A stretch of DNA of 49,068 nucleotides from an uncultured Moraxella sp. Its GTDB lineage: Bacteria > Pseudomonadota > Gammaproteobacteria > Pseudomonadales > Moraxellaceae. The DNA lies in the NCBI GenBank assembly GCA_937975585.1, contig CALJUC010000037.1:1-49068 (forward strand). Direction: 5' to 3'. A model generated the notes under the pieces. The model searched no databases and was not told where the DNA came from. It was given only the letters and a program-made list of their open reading frames with translations. Shown piece after piece: positions 40,988 to 49,068 of the stretch (positions are counted from its first letter, which is position 1; each line of letters starts with the position of its first letter). A program made the position numbers and the translations under genes.

Positions 40988-42322
40988 TTACATTAAGCCT
41001 TGTTGTTGGCTTGCCAATAGGTCTTGGTAAGATACGTCTTTGTCGCTTACGTTCGCTTGAGCCAATAAGTAATCAACAACTTGGTCTTCTAGTACCACGG
41101 CTTCGATGTTAGCACGTTCTTGTTTGTTGTTGCTGTAGAAATCAACGACTTCTTTTGGATCTTCGTAGTTTTCTGCCATTTCGTTGATAAAGGCGTCCAC
41201 ACGTGCTTGGTCAACTTCTAGTTTGTTGGCTTCGATGATGCTTGATACCAACACACCTAGACGAGCAGCGCGTAACGCTTGTTCTTCGAACAATTCGTTA
41301 GGTAGCATGTCTTTGCTGAAGTTTTTAGGGTCAGCACCGAATTGTTGGGCAAAACGGTTTAACATCATGTCGCGTTGACGATCGATTTCTTGCTCAAGCA
41401 TAGAGCCTGGGATTTCGATTTCGTTTTTCTCTAACAAGGCATTGAAAGTTGCTTCTTTCACTTGAGCGCGCGCTGCGTTTTTCACTTCGCGTTCCATGTT
41501 TTTGCGAACGTCAGCTTTTAGCTTGTCAAGACCGCCTTCTTTAACACCAAATTGCTCGAAGAATGCTTCGTCAAGCTCAGGTACTGCTGGGGTTTCAACA
41601 GATTTTACGTTGATTTTGAACTGCGCTTGTTTGCCTTTTAGGTTTTCAGCTTGGTAATCTTCTGGGAAAGTTACGTTGATGGTTTTTTCTTCGCCAGCTT
41701 TCATGCCTACGATACCGTCTTCAAAACCAGGAATCATACGGCCGCTACCTAGGACTAGGCTGAAGTCTTGTGCCGCGCCGCCGTCGAACAATTCGCCGTC
41801 GATTGAGCCTTCAAAGTCAAATTTCACTTGGTCGCCATTCGCTGCTGCATCTTCTTTAGCCGCGAACGTTTGACGTTGTTTTTGTAGGTTTTCAATCATG
41901 GTGTCAACGTCAGCATCGCCAACAGTGGCAGTTTGACGCTCAACGTCTACGCCTTCTAAGCTTTGTACTTCAACTTCTGGGAATACTTCAACAGTGGCTT
42001 GGTAAACCAAGAAATCGTTTTCTAGTTTTACGTCGTCGATGTTTGGCATACCCACAGCACGGATGTTTTCTTCACGAATTGCGTCAAATACGGTATCACG
42101 GATTACATCGTTGATAACTTCTTGTTGGATACCTGCGCCGTATTGAGCGCGGATGTGTGATACTGGCACTTTACCTTTACGGAAACCGTCGATTTTAGCG
42201 GTTTTAGCCACTTGTTGGATACGGCTTTCAACACGGCCTTGGATGGTGGCAACTGGTACTTTAACGGTCAATTGGGTTTCCAAGTTTGACGTTTTGTTGG
42301 TAGTGATTTGTAAATCTGACAT
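40988..42322 (-). CDS. tig: Trigger factor
   Basis: Ribosome-bound chaperone and prolyl isomerase for nascent chains. The N-terminal ribosome-binding domain carries the signature IDGFRKGKVPVSHIRAQYG. The middle FKBP-type domain (about residues 150-245) has NGDQVKFDFEGSIDGELFDG and GMKAGEEKTINVTFPEDY. The C-terminal helical arm domain follows. Length 444 is standard. It is the first gene of the tig, clpP, clpX series. Confidence 0.97.
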   Translation of the reverse strand: MSDLQITTNKTSNLETQLTVKVPVATIQGRVESRIQQVAKTAKIDGFRKGKVPVSHIRAQYGAGIQQEVINDVIRDTVFDAIREENIRAVGMPNIDDVKLENDFLVYQATVEVFPEVEVQSLEGVDVERQTATVGDADVDTMIENLQKQRQTFAAKEDAAANGDQVKFDFEGSIDGELFDGGAAQDFSLVLGSGRMIPGFEDGIVGMKAGEEKTINVTFPEDYQAENLKGKQAQFKINVKSVETPAVPELDEAFFEQFGVKEGGLDKLKADVRKNMEREVKNAARAQVKEATFNALLEKNEIEIPGSMLEQEIDRQRDMMLNRFAQQFGADPKNFSKDMLPNELFEEQALRAARLGVLVSSIIEANKLEVDQARVDAFINEMAENYEDPKEVVDFYSNNKQERANIEAVVLEDQVVDYLLAQANVSDKDVSYQDLLASQQQGLM

Positions 42323-42464
42323 GAGATAGCTTCCTAAAAAATAAATGGATAATCAAAAATCGCTTATGAATTATGCAATCCAGCGTTTTATCACAGGTGT
42401 ACAGCAAAAAATCGGTTGGTTATTCGGTGATAATCACCACCATAAAAATAACCGAAAGTCATAT

Positions 42465-42493
42465 AGTATAAATTAAATGCCATTTAAAGTAAA
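42465..42493 (-). promoter_or_regulatory. Candidate sigma-70 promoter of tig
   Basis: On the minus strand TTTACT (42493-42488) is followed after exactly 17 bp by TATACT (42470-42465). These match the consensus at 4/6 and 5/6. The predicted start near 42458 leaves a leader of about 135 nt that contains the GGTGAT/ATCACC hairpin at about 42426-42439. Confidence 0.45.
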
Positions 42494-42541
42494 AAAATTG
42501 TTTGCCGCATTCGTTTAACCGAAACGGCTTATCAAATGCGG
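42490..42541 (-). terminator. Terminator after rdgB
   Basis: On the minus strand CCGCATT pairs with AATGCGG, with an inner GTTT/AAAC stem in the loop, followed by CAAACAA and seven Ts. It starts directly after the rdgB stop and overlaps the tig promoter. Confidence 0.5.
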
Positions 42542-42545
42542 TTGT

Positions 42546-43190
42546 TTAACCAAATTGCGCGAGTTGCTTTAATTCACCCAATAACTGCTGCATGGCTTTA
42601 CCACGGTGGCTGAGTTGGTTCTTTTGGGGCTTTGGCATCTCAGCGGCTGACAGATGCAATTCAGGTACCCAAAACAGCGGGTCATAACCAAAGCCATGCT
42701 CACCGTGTGGCGCGTCTAAAATTTCGCCTTGCCAAATTCCTTGGGCAATCAACGGTAATGGGTCTTCAGCATGACGCACCAACGCCAAGACACACACAAA
42801 CTGACCTATAATCGGGGCAGCTTTGCCATTAGCAGTACGGTGCGCTTGCAGCTCATCGAGCAGTTTTTGGTTATTGGTCGCGTCTTTATTGGCAGCAAAG
42901 CCATCACGCTCTTGGGCAAAACGGGCAGAATAAATCCCTGGGCTACCACCTAAGATAGGCACACATAGCCCTGAATCATCGGCCACCGCAGGTAAACCGC
43001 TAATTCGGCTCGCATGACGCGCTTTAATCAGTGCATTTTCCACAAAGCTTAACCCGTCTTCAATCGCATCGGCAATCTGTAATTCGCCTTGCGGGATAAT
43101 CTCAACGGGTAAATTAGCATCGGCAAATAAATGCTGAAACTCGGCAAGCTTGCCTTGGTTGTTACTGGCGAGTACCAACTGAGAAAACAT
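42546..43190 (-). CDS. rdgB: XTP/dITP diphosphatase (Ham1 family)
   Basis: House-cleaning enzyme that hydrolyses ITP, dITP and XTP to monophosphates so that deaminated purines do not enter nucleic acids. The 214-residue protein begins with VLASNNQGKLAEFQHLFAD. ADDSGLCVPILGGSPGIYSA follows, and then GYDPLFWVPE and QKNQLSHRGKAMQ, all conserved in the family. The ATG at 43190 has AGGA 6 bp upstream; the open frame's extra two codons are unlikely. Confidence 0.95.
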   Translation of the reverse strand: MFSQLVLASNNQGKLAEFQHLFADANLPVEIIPQGELQIADAIEDGLSFVENALIKARHASRISGLPAVADDSGLCVPILGGSPGIYSARFAQERDGFAANKDATNNQKLLDELQAHRTANGKAAPIIGQFVCVLALVRHAEDPLPLIAQGIWQGEILDAPHGEHGFGYDPLFWVPELHLSAAEMPKPQKNQLSHRGKAMQQLLGELKQLAQFG

Positions 43191-43767
43191 GGTCAATCCT
43201 AAATCTATCTATTGGTTAAAAAATAGTCTGTCAGTGGCTGGATTACTCACTTGTCCACTACTTGGCTGCGTATCATAGCACAGCCTGAACAACACAATGT
43301 GACGGATTGTTATACCGCTAGAAGCATTGGCTTAAGAATAAAAAAAGTAAAATTTACAAGGCGTGTGTTAATCGTTTTATCTAGTAACTTTATCGGGTTA
43401 GTGTTATACCAAACGACAACATATTTCTTCAAGCAATTTGTTAAGATGGCTAATAAGCGATACTGACTAAAAATCAGTAGGTTAGCTTGTCTGATGCGTG
43501 ATACGTGCGGTAAGCGGATAGGGTTTTTTGCATATCCCCACACGTATTACGGTTAAATTTTGCTAAATTTTATGGCATCATAAGGTCGGTTACCCATGCG
43601 CTAGGCTTGCCAAGCACATCGGACAGACCACATGAGGTCACTTTTATCTTAGTTTATGTTTAGCTAGCACGATTTAAGCGGGATTTATCGTTATCCCGTA
43701 TCGTAAAAGTCACAGGATAATGACGAATACAACGCTTACACGTTAGCCAATGTATAAGGAAAATAAT
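43191..43767. other. 577-bp gap before sodB with several hairpins
   Basis: Short open frames here on both strands have no recognisable content. Structures seen are TACTGA/TCAGTA at 43461-43479, then a two-tier stem with outer ATACGTG/CACGTAT (43501-43507 with 43541-43547) and inner GGATA/TATCC (43516-43520 with 43533-43537). A third stem is CGGGAT/ATCCCG at about 43680-43700. None has a proper T tract. It divides rdgB and sodB, which diverge, and should carry both promoters; I cannot place them confidently. Confidence 0.45.
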
Positions 43768-44394
43768 ATGTCACACATTACTCTACCAGAACTACCATAC
43801 GCAAAAAACGCACTTGAGCCACATATCAGTGCTGAAACTCTAGAATATCACCATGACAAACACCACAATGCGTATGTGACTAAACTAAATGAATTACTAC
43901 CTGGTTCTGGCCTAGAAGGCAAAGAACTTGACGAAATCATTAAAGCAACGGCACAAGACAGCAGCAAAGCGGGTATGTTCAACCAAGCTGCTCAAGTATG
44001 GAACCACACATTCTACTGGAACTGCATGACCCCAAATGGTGGCGGTGAGCCAACGGGTGACCTAAAAGCCAAAATCGAAGAAGCCTTTGGTTCATATGCT
44101 AAATTCCGTGAAGAATTCAAAAATGCAGCCGTTACCCAATTTGGTTCAGGGTGGGCATGGTTAGTTGCTGATAGCGTTGGTGGCCAACTATCTATCATGA
44201 AAACTTCAAATGCTGACACCCCAATGGCACACGGTAAAGTTGCGGTATTGACTTGTGACGTTTGGGAACACGCTTACTACATCGACTACCGTAATCGTCG
44301 TCCAGACTACGTTGACACCTTCCTAGACAAATTGGTGAACTGGGATTACGCAAACGCGAAATACCAAGGCCAAGACGCTGGCGTAGAAAAGTAA
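43768..44394 (+). CDS. sodB: Superoxide dismutase [Fe]
   Basis: Cytoplasmic enzyme that dismutates superoxide. Metal ligands are His28 (LEYHHDKHHNAYV), His80 (NQAAQVWNHTFYWN), and Asp164 and His168 (LTCDVWEHAYYIDY). Gln76 in the AAQVWNH motif is the residue placed this way in iron rather than manganese enzymes, so I call the iron type. The chosen ATG has AAGGAAAATAAT before it; the frame extends six codons upstream to 43750. Length 208. Codon use is biased, consistent with high expression. A strong terminator follows. Confidence 0.95.
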   Translation: MSHITLPELPYAKNALEPHISAETLEYHHDKHHNAYVTKLNELLPGSGLEGKELDEIIKATAQDSSKAGMFNQAAQVWNHTFYWNCMTPNGGGEPTGDLKAKIEEAFGSYAKFREEFKNAAVTQFGSGWAWLVADSVGGQLSIMKTSNADTPMAHGKVAVLTCDVWEHAYYIDYRNRRPDYVDTFLDKLVNWDYANAKYQGQDAGVEK

Positions 44395-44429
44395 GTAGAA
44401 AAATAATCGATTAACGATTATTGAATAGC

Positions 44430-44462
44430 AAAAACCCCTGAGCGGTTGCTTAGGGGTTTTTT
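44430..44462 (+). terminator. Terminator after sodB
   Basis: AAAACCCCT pairs with AGGGGTTTT, with an inner AGC/GCT step in the loop, followed by Ts. Confidence 0.9.
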
Positions 44463-44580
44463 ATTGGCAAAAATTAAGGATAAATTTAAATAAAAAAAGC
44501 GTGGGCTAACTGATTAACCCACGCAAGTGCCCTGTCTTAATAATAGGCGATAAAAATATCAGTCCTGCAATTTTCTATCA

Positions 44581-45756
44581 TTAAACAGTTTCGTTAAATA
44601 ACTCACGGCCAATTAGCATACGGCGGATTTCACTGGTACCGGCACCGATTTCGTATAATTTAGCATCACGCCAGAAACGACCCATTGGGTATTCGTTGGT
44701 GTAACCGTTACCACCGAAGATTTGGATACCTTCACCGGCCATCCAAGTGGCTTTTTCCGCAGTCCATAAAATCACGCTGGCACAGTCTTTACGAACTTGA
44801 CGCACATGGTCGCTACCTAGCATATCTAGGTTTTTACCAACGGTGTATAGGAAGCTACGACCGGCTTGTAATACCGTATACATATCCGCAACTTTGCCTT
44901 GAATCAATTGGAATTCACCGATTGATTGGCCGAATTGCTTACGGTCATGAATGTATGGAATAACGTTGTCCATCACCGCTTGCATGATACCGATTGGGCC
45001 CGCTGCCAGTACTGCACGCTCGTAGTCTAGACCACTCATCAATACTTTTACGCCGTTGTTTAAGCCGCCCATGATGTTTTCAGCGGGTACTTCAACGTTT
45101 TCAAATACCATCTCACCCGTGTGGCTGCCACGCATGCCTAGTTTGTCTAGTTTTTGCGCAGTGTAGAAGCCTTTCATACCTTTTTCGACCAAGAACGCGG
45201 TAATACCTTTTGCGCCAAGCTCTGGGTTGGTTTTGGCATATACGACCATCACGTCTGCATCTGGACCGTTGGTAATCCACATTTTTGAACCATTTAATAC
45301 GTATACGCCGTCTTTTTCTTCAGCGCGTAGTTTCATGCTGGTTACGTCAGAACCTGCGCCTGGCTCACTCATTGCCAATGCACCGATAAATTCACCAGTT
45401 AGTAACTTTGGTAGATATTTTTGTTTTTGTTCTTCCGAACCGTTACGTTTGATTTGGTTGATACATAGGTTTGAGTGTGCGCCATAGCTTAGGGCAACTG
45501 AGGCAGAGGCGCGGCTGATTTCTTCCATTGCCACCATGTGCGCCACATAACCCATGTCAACACCGCCGTATTGTTCTGGTACGGTGATACCGTGTAGACC
45601 AAGGTCACCCATTTTTTGCCATAAATCCATTGGGAATTGGTCGGTGTGATCTAGTTCAGCAGCGCGCGGTGCGATTTCAGCGGCAGCGAATGCTTGTACG
45701 GTTTCGCGAAGGGCATTGATATCTTCGCCTAGTTGGTAGTCAAGTCCTAACGTCAT
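44581..45756 (-). CDS. ivd: Isovaleryl-CoA dehydrogenase
   Basis: FAD acyl-CoA dehydrogenase that oxidises isovaleryl-CoA to 3-methylcrotonyl-CoA in leucine breakdown. Acyl-CoA dehydrogenase signatures are LAMSEPGAGSDV (residues 127-138) and QIFGGNGYTNEYPMGRFWRD. The catalytic base is Glu246 in SGLDYERAVLAAGP, the position specific to isovaleryl-CoA dehydrogenases. Length 391. It is the last liu gene in transcription order, 48 bp after the lyase. It is also called liuA. Confidence 0.95.
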   Translation of the reverse strand: MTLGLDYQLGEDINALRETVQAFAAAEIAPRAAELDHTDQFPMDLWQKMGDLGLHGITVPEQYGGVDMGYVAHMVAMEEISRASASVALSYGAHSNLCINQIKRNGSEEQKQKYLPKLLTGEFIGALAMSEPGAGSDVTSMKLRAEEKDGVYVLNGSKMWITNGPDADVMVVYAKTNPELGAKGITAFLVEKGMKGFYTAQKLDKLGMRGSHTGEMVFENVEVPAENIMGGLNNGVKVLMSGLDYERAVLAAGPIGIMQAVMDNVIPYIHDRKQFGQSIGEFQLIQGKVADMYTVLQAGRSFLYTVGKNLDMLGSDHVRQVRKDCASVILWTAEKATWMAGEGIQIFGGNGYTNEYPMGRFWRDAKLYEIGAGTSEIRRMLIGRELFNETV

Positions 45757-45804
45757 GGTCGGTTCCTTTCTGTGTTAGTTAAATAAAGGGGTAAAAGAAG
45801 TATA

Positions 45805-46725
45805 TTAGCTATTGCGTTTATTTAGTAGCGCTCTTGCGACTCGTGAGCCATTTTGACGACCCAAGAAGTCACTGATTTTTTGGCCAACATCGACCAATTT
45901 TTCTAAGTCAATGCCAGTCTCGATACCCATACCATGTAGCATATAGACCACATCTTCAGTCGCGACATTGCCGGTTGCACCTTTGGCATACGGACATCCG
46001 CCCAAGCCCGCAACCGATGTGTCAAACTGCGCCACACCCATCTGTAAGGCTGCTAAGGTATTTGCCAGTGCTTGACCATAAGTATCATGGAAATGTCCCG
46101 ATACGTTGTGGATATCGATATAGCGGCAAGCGGCATCAATGGCTTTTTGTACTTTTAATGGGGTACCGACACCGATGGTGTCCGCGATACCAATATGCTC
46201 AGCACCGATATTAATCAGCTTTTCAGTCACATAGGCAACTTGGTCAGGATTAACCTCACCTTCGTAAGGACAGCCCACGGTGCATGAAATCACACCACGT
46301 ACGGCAATGCCATTGGCTTTGGCAGCTTCAGCAACTGGGGCAAAGCGCTCGATACTCTCAGCGATACTACAGTTGATGTTCTTTTGGCTAAAAGCTTCGC
46401 TCGCTGAACCAAAGATAACCACTTCATAGTTGGCAAAGTCTGGCTTGTGGGCGAGGGCGGCTTCAAAGCCTTTTAGGTTTGGCGTCAGTACCGAGTAGGT
46501 GACATTATCACGCTTGATAATGCCGTTTAACACATCGCTGTTATCCGCCATCTGTGGCACCCACTTAGGTGACACAAAACTGGTAGCTTCAAGCTTACGA
46601 ATACCGGCGTCAATCAAGCCGTTGACTAGCGCAATTTTGACATCGCTAGGTACGGTTTGCTTTTCGTTTTGCAAGCCATCACGTGCGCCAACATCGATAA
46701 TGCTTACAGAGCTTGGGTAGTTCAT
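45805..46725 (-). CDS. liuE: Hydroxymethylglutaryl-CoA lyase
   Basis: Cleaves HMG-CoA to acetoacetate and acetyl-CoA, the last step of leucine breakdown. The 306-residue TIM barrel opens IIDVGARDGLQNEK, has KLEATSFVSPKWVPQMAD, and carries the metal-binding HFHDTYGQALANT. The catalytic cysteine motif is GLGGCPYAKGATGNVATEDV. It starts 2 bp after the liuD stop and so is co-transcribed. It is also called mvaB. Confidence 0.95.
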   Translation of the reverse strand: MNYPSSVSIIDVGARDGLQNEKQTVPSDVKIALVNGLIDAGIRKLEATSFVSPKWVPQMADNSDVLNGIIKRDNVTYSVLTPNLKGFEAALAHKPDFANYEVVIFGSASEAFSQKNINCSIAESIERFAPVAEAAKANGIAVRGVISCTVGCPYEGEVNPDQVAYVTEKLINIGAEHIGIADTIGVGTPLKVQKAIDAACRYIDIHNVSGHFHDTYGQALANTLAALQMGVAQFDTSVAGLGGCPYAKGATGNVATEDVVYMLHGMGIETGIDLEKLVDVGQKISDFLGRQNGSRVARALLNKRNS

Positions 46726-46727
46726 AC

Positions 46728-48812
46728 TTATTCCCCTTTGCCTGTGTCAAGTTTGAGTAACTCGTCACCGTCTGATACCAAGTCACCGGCTTTGAACAGT
46801 AACTCAGTCACGGTACCATCTGCAGGTGCGTTAATCGTATGTTCGATTTTCATCGCTTCGATAACGGCTAATGGTTGGCCTTTTTTGACCACATCACCGA
46901 CATTGACACGGAATGCGACTACTTGGCCTGGCATTGGTGATTTTAGGCTACCAGCATCTTGTGCTTCTTCACCCACATGCGCCATGCTATCGATTAGGCT
47001 GATCGTATCGCTCGCGCGGGTTGAGAAGACGTGTACTTGTTCGTTGTTTAACCACGCTTGTAGTTGTTGACGTTGGCCGTTAATCCAGATATTAAACGTG
47101 TCATCGGCTTGTGGTAGATAGCGAATTTCTCCATTGAAAATTTCAGTTAGCTGCTCAACGCTGTGCTTCGCGGCTGGGTTTTCGACTTTTTCAACGTTAT
47201 AAATCGCCAAGTTAAACTGTTGACCATCAACTTTGCTCATCATCGCTTTGAGTGGCGTACCATGATAATTTAGGTCAAATGGGCGTTGGTAATCGCTATA
47301 CGCACGGAAACCATTGGTGTGGCTGAATGGGTCATGGTTTTCAGTGCCTTTTTCAGCGGTTAATTCATTGATAATTGCGGTAGCAACCAACCACGGCAAT
47401 TCGCCACGACGTTGGTCAAATAGGACTTCTTTTTCACGCTCAATCAATGCGGTGTCAAGGTTGGCACAGCTGAATGAATCTGACTGTACCACATGGCGTA
47501 AGAATGCCACGTTGTTTGGTAAGCCAACGATACGGGTCTCTGCTAATGCTTGGTCTAGTTTTGCCAACGCTTGCTCACGCGTTGGGGCATGGACAATTAG
47601 TTTGGCAATCATCGAGTCATAGTATGGGCTAATGACATCACCTTCGCTCACGCCATCGTCCACACGCACGTCAGAGACGGTAAACGCGCTGTGCGCAGGC
47701 TTACGATATACGTGTAGGGTACCGGTTGCTGGCAAGAAGTTGTTGTCCGGGTTCTCGGCATTGATACGTGCTTCAATCGCGTGACCATTGATGGTTAACT
47801 CATCTTGGGTCTTTGGCAAGGTTTCGCCCGCAGCAACACGGATTTGCCACTCAACCAAGTCAGTACCCGTAATGGCTTCAGTCACTGGATGCTCAACCTG
47901 TAAGCGCGTGTTCATTTCCATGAAGTAAAAACGCATACCGTTATAAGCATCATCATCGCCCAAGTCAGTACGTTGCTCAACGATGAATTCAACGGTACCT
48001 GCACCGACATAGTTAACTGCCTTTGCAGCGGCAATCGCGGCGGCACCCATTGCTTGACGCATGGCCAAGGTCATACCCGGTGCCGGTGCTTCTTCCAAAA
48101 CCTTTTGGTGGCGACGCTGTACCGAGCAATCACGCTCAAATAGATAGACATAATTACCGTGGGTATCACCAAATACTTGAATCTCGATATGGCGTGGACG
48201 TAAGGCGTATTTTTCGATGAGTACATGGTCATTGCCAAAGCTACTAATCGCTTCACGTTTACATGAACCAAGCGCATCAATAAAGTCTTGTGAGTCGTGC
48301 ACCAAACGCATACCTTTACCACCACCGCCAGAGCTGGCTTTGATAAGTACGGGGTAGCCGATACTATCTGCTTGGGCTTTTAAGAACTCAGGGTCTTGTT
48401 CGGTACCGTGGTAACCTGGAATTAATGGTACATCCGCTGATTCCATTAGGCGTTTTGATTCGGCTTTTAGACCCATGGCGGTAATCGCAGACGCTGGTGG
48501 GCCAATAAATACTAGACCCGCATCAGCACAGGCTTGGGCGAACTGGTCATTTTCACTTAAGAAACCATAGCCAGGGTGAATCGCTTGTGCGCCTGTTTGT
48601 TTGGCCGCCTCTAGAATACGTTCCCAACGTAGATAGCTTTCTTTTGGGGCTGAGCCACCGATATACACGGCTTCATCACAGGCAGCCACATGCTTGGCAA
48701 AGCGGTCGGCATCTGAGTACACAGCAACGGTACGGATGCCCATTTTTTTGGCGGTGGCGGCAACACGGCAGGCGATTTCACCCCGGTTGGCTATTAAGAT
48801 TTTTGAAAACAT
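46728..48812 (-). CDS. liuD: 3-methylcrotonyl-CoA carboxylase, biotin-carrying (alpha) subunit
   Basis: ATP-dependent carboxylase subunit that loads CO2 on biotin for conversion of 3-methylcrotonyl-CoA to 3-methylglutaconyl-CoA. The N-terminal biotin carboxylase (about residues 1-445) has KILIANRGEIACRV, IHPGYGFLSEN, KASSGGGGKGMRLV, RDCSVQRRHQKVLEEAPAP and EMNTRLQVEHPVTE. A linker domain is followed by the biotinyl domain with biotin Lys655 in VIEAMKIEHTI. Length 694 and the liu neighbours separate it from acetyl-, propionyl- and geranyl-CoA homologues. liuC ends about 110 bp upstream. Confidence 0.94.
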   Translation of the reverse strand: MFSKILIANRGEIACRVAATAKKMGIRTVAVYSDADRFAKHVAACDEAVYIGGSAPKESYLRWERILEAAKQTGAQAIHPGYGFLSENDQFAQACADAGLVFIGPPASAITAMGLKAESKRLMESADVPLIPGYHGTEQDPEFLKAQADSIGYPVLIKASSGGGGKGMRLVHDSQDFIDALGSCKREAISSFGNDHVLIEKYALRPRHIEIQVFGDTHGNYVYLFERDCSVQRRHQKVLEEAPAPGMTLAMRQAMGAAAIAAAKAVNYVGAGTVEFIVEQRTDLGDDDAYNGMRFYFMEMNTRLQVEHPVTEAITGTDLVEWQIRVAAGETLPKTQDELTINGHAIEARINAENPDNNFLPATGTLHVYRKPAHSAFTVSDVRVDDGVSEGDVISPYYDSMIAKLIVHAPTREQALAKLDQALAETRIVGLPNNVAFLRHVVQSDSFSCANLDTALIEREKEVLFDQRRGELPWLVATAIINELTAEKGTENHDPFSHTNGFRAYSDYQRPFDLNYHGTPLKAMMSKVDGQQFNLAIYNVEKVENPAAKHSVEQLTEIFNGEIRYLPQADDTFNIWINGQRQQLQAWLNNEQVHVFSTRASDTISLIDSMAHVGEEAQDAGSLKSPMPGQVVAFRVNVGDVVKKGQPLAVIEAMKIEHTINAPADGTVTELLFKAGDLVSDGDELLKLDTGKGE

Positions 48813-48922
48813 AATCGTCCCTTTCTATTTTTTCAACACCGCATCACCGCGGATCTAACTTGGTGTTCTGATATAATTTAGCTTATAAAACCTAGCTTTT
48901 TACCCCAGTCATTTTGGCTCAG

Positions 48923-49068
48923 TCATTCAAGCCAGCTCGGTTTACGTTTTTGCAAGAATGACTGTACGCCTTCTTTACCTTCGGCGGATGCACGGATATC
49001 GGCAATGCCTGCGACGGTATCTTTGATTAACTGCTCATTAATCTCGGCAAATGCCACGTCTTGCACCA
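48923..49068 (-). CDS. liuC: Methylglutaconyl-CoA hydratase (C-terminal end, cut by window edge)
   Basis: Only the last 48 codons are in the window. They read FAEINEQLIKDTVAGIADIR, continue ASAEGKEGVQSFLQKRKPSW and end LE-stop. This matches the C-terminus of enoyl-CoA hydratase/isomerase proteins of the methylglutaconyl-CoA type (KEGVQSFLQKRKPSW ending). Together with liuD, liuE and ivd downstream this makes liuC the best call. The catalytic glutamates lie beyond the edge and cannot be checked. Confidence 0.75.
   Translation of the reverse strand, partial: VQDVAFAEINEQLIKDTVAGIADIRASAEGKEGVQSFLQKRKPSWLE

Noticed and set aside
43251..43466. 71-codon open frame in the gap before sodB
   Set aside because: No ribosome site, no recognisable sequence, overlapped by an open frame on the other strand, and it runs through likely hairpin sequence.
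43310..43543. 77-codon minus-strand open frame in the same gap
   Set aside because: Composition is as expected from random AT-rich sequence, and no Shine-Dalgarno or family was seen.
1..49068. CRISPR array, prophage or genomic island
   Set aside because: No regular spaced repeats, no integrase, capsid or transposase genes, and base composition is even across the window.

Overview
The window looks like chromosomal DNA from a gammaproteobacterium of the Moraxellaceae (Moraxella/Faucicola/Psychrobacter type). Four things point there: moderate-to-low GC with an AT-rich third codon position, an OmpA-family porin close to the Moraxella OmpCD type, the lepA-lepB-DUF4845-rnc-era-recO-pdxJ order, and proteins that read like Acinetobacter/Psychrobacter orthologues. 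This placement rests on recognising protein families, not on a search. Most of the window is housekeeping sequence. I see no phage, integrase, transposase, CRISPR array or toxin-antitoxin locus.

Layout. 1-3.2 kb: tRNA-Ala(GGC), a DedA membrane protein, gltX and a decayed pirin gene. 3.4-9.6 kb: ribH-nusB-thiL-pgpA, then glmU and glmS, which make UDP-GlcNAc for the envelope. 9.7-15.3 kb: an FMN reductase and ygfZ on the minus strand, then the zinc-ribbon gene yjdM overlapping kpsC and followed by kpsS. These two are Kdo transferases that build the lipid-linked primer for capsule, here without capsule export genes beside them. 15.4-22.2 kb: lepA, lepB, DUF4845, rnc, era, recO and pdxJ, a classic gammaproteobacterial block. 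22.2-28.9 kb: a stand-alone pseudopilin, a large OmpA-family protein behind a 580-bp leader, typA, mscL and dadA. 29-31.2 kb: phoB-phoR with a good Pho box in front. 31.2-38.5 kb: dtd, psd, an MFS exporter, a DODA-type dioxygenase, rlmH, an unknown membrane protein, and a three-gene unit (isochorismatase-like hydrolase, HD-domain protein, exported unknown). 38.6-43.2 kb, all minus: rdgB, tig, clpP and clpX in transcription order, i.e. folding and proteolysis. 43.8-44.4 kb: iron superoxide dismutase. 44.6-49.07 kb, minus: liuC (cut by the window edge), liuD, liuE and ivd, the leucine/isovalerate breakdown pathway to acetyl-CoA and acetoacetate.

The least ordinary signals are non-coding. A 49-bp sequence near 31.8 kb and 40.8 kb is 43/49 identical between copies, and each copy sits between its own imperfect inverted-repeat arms. 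Arm sequences differ between the two copies while the core is conserved. Others are paired direct repeats in the ompA leader, nested hairpins in the 577-bp gap before sodB, a 15-bp tandem repeat before the MFS gene, and the Pho box. I did not find a convincing new multigene system.
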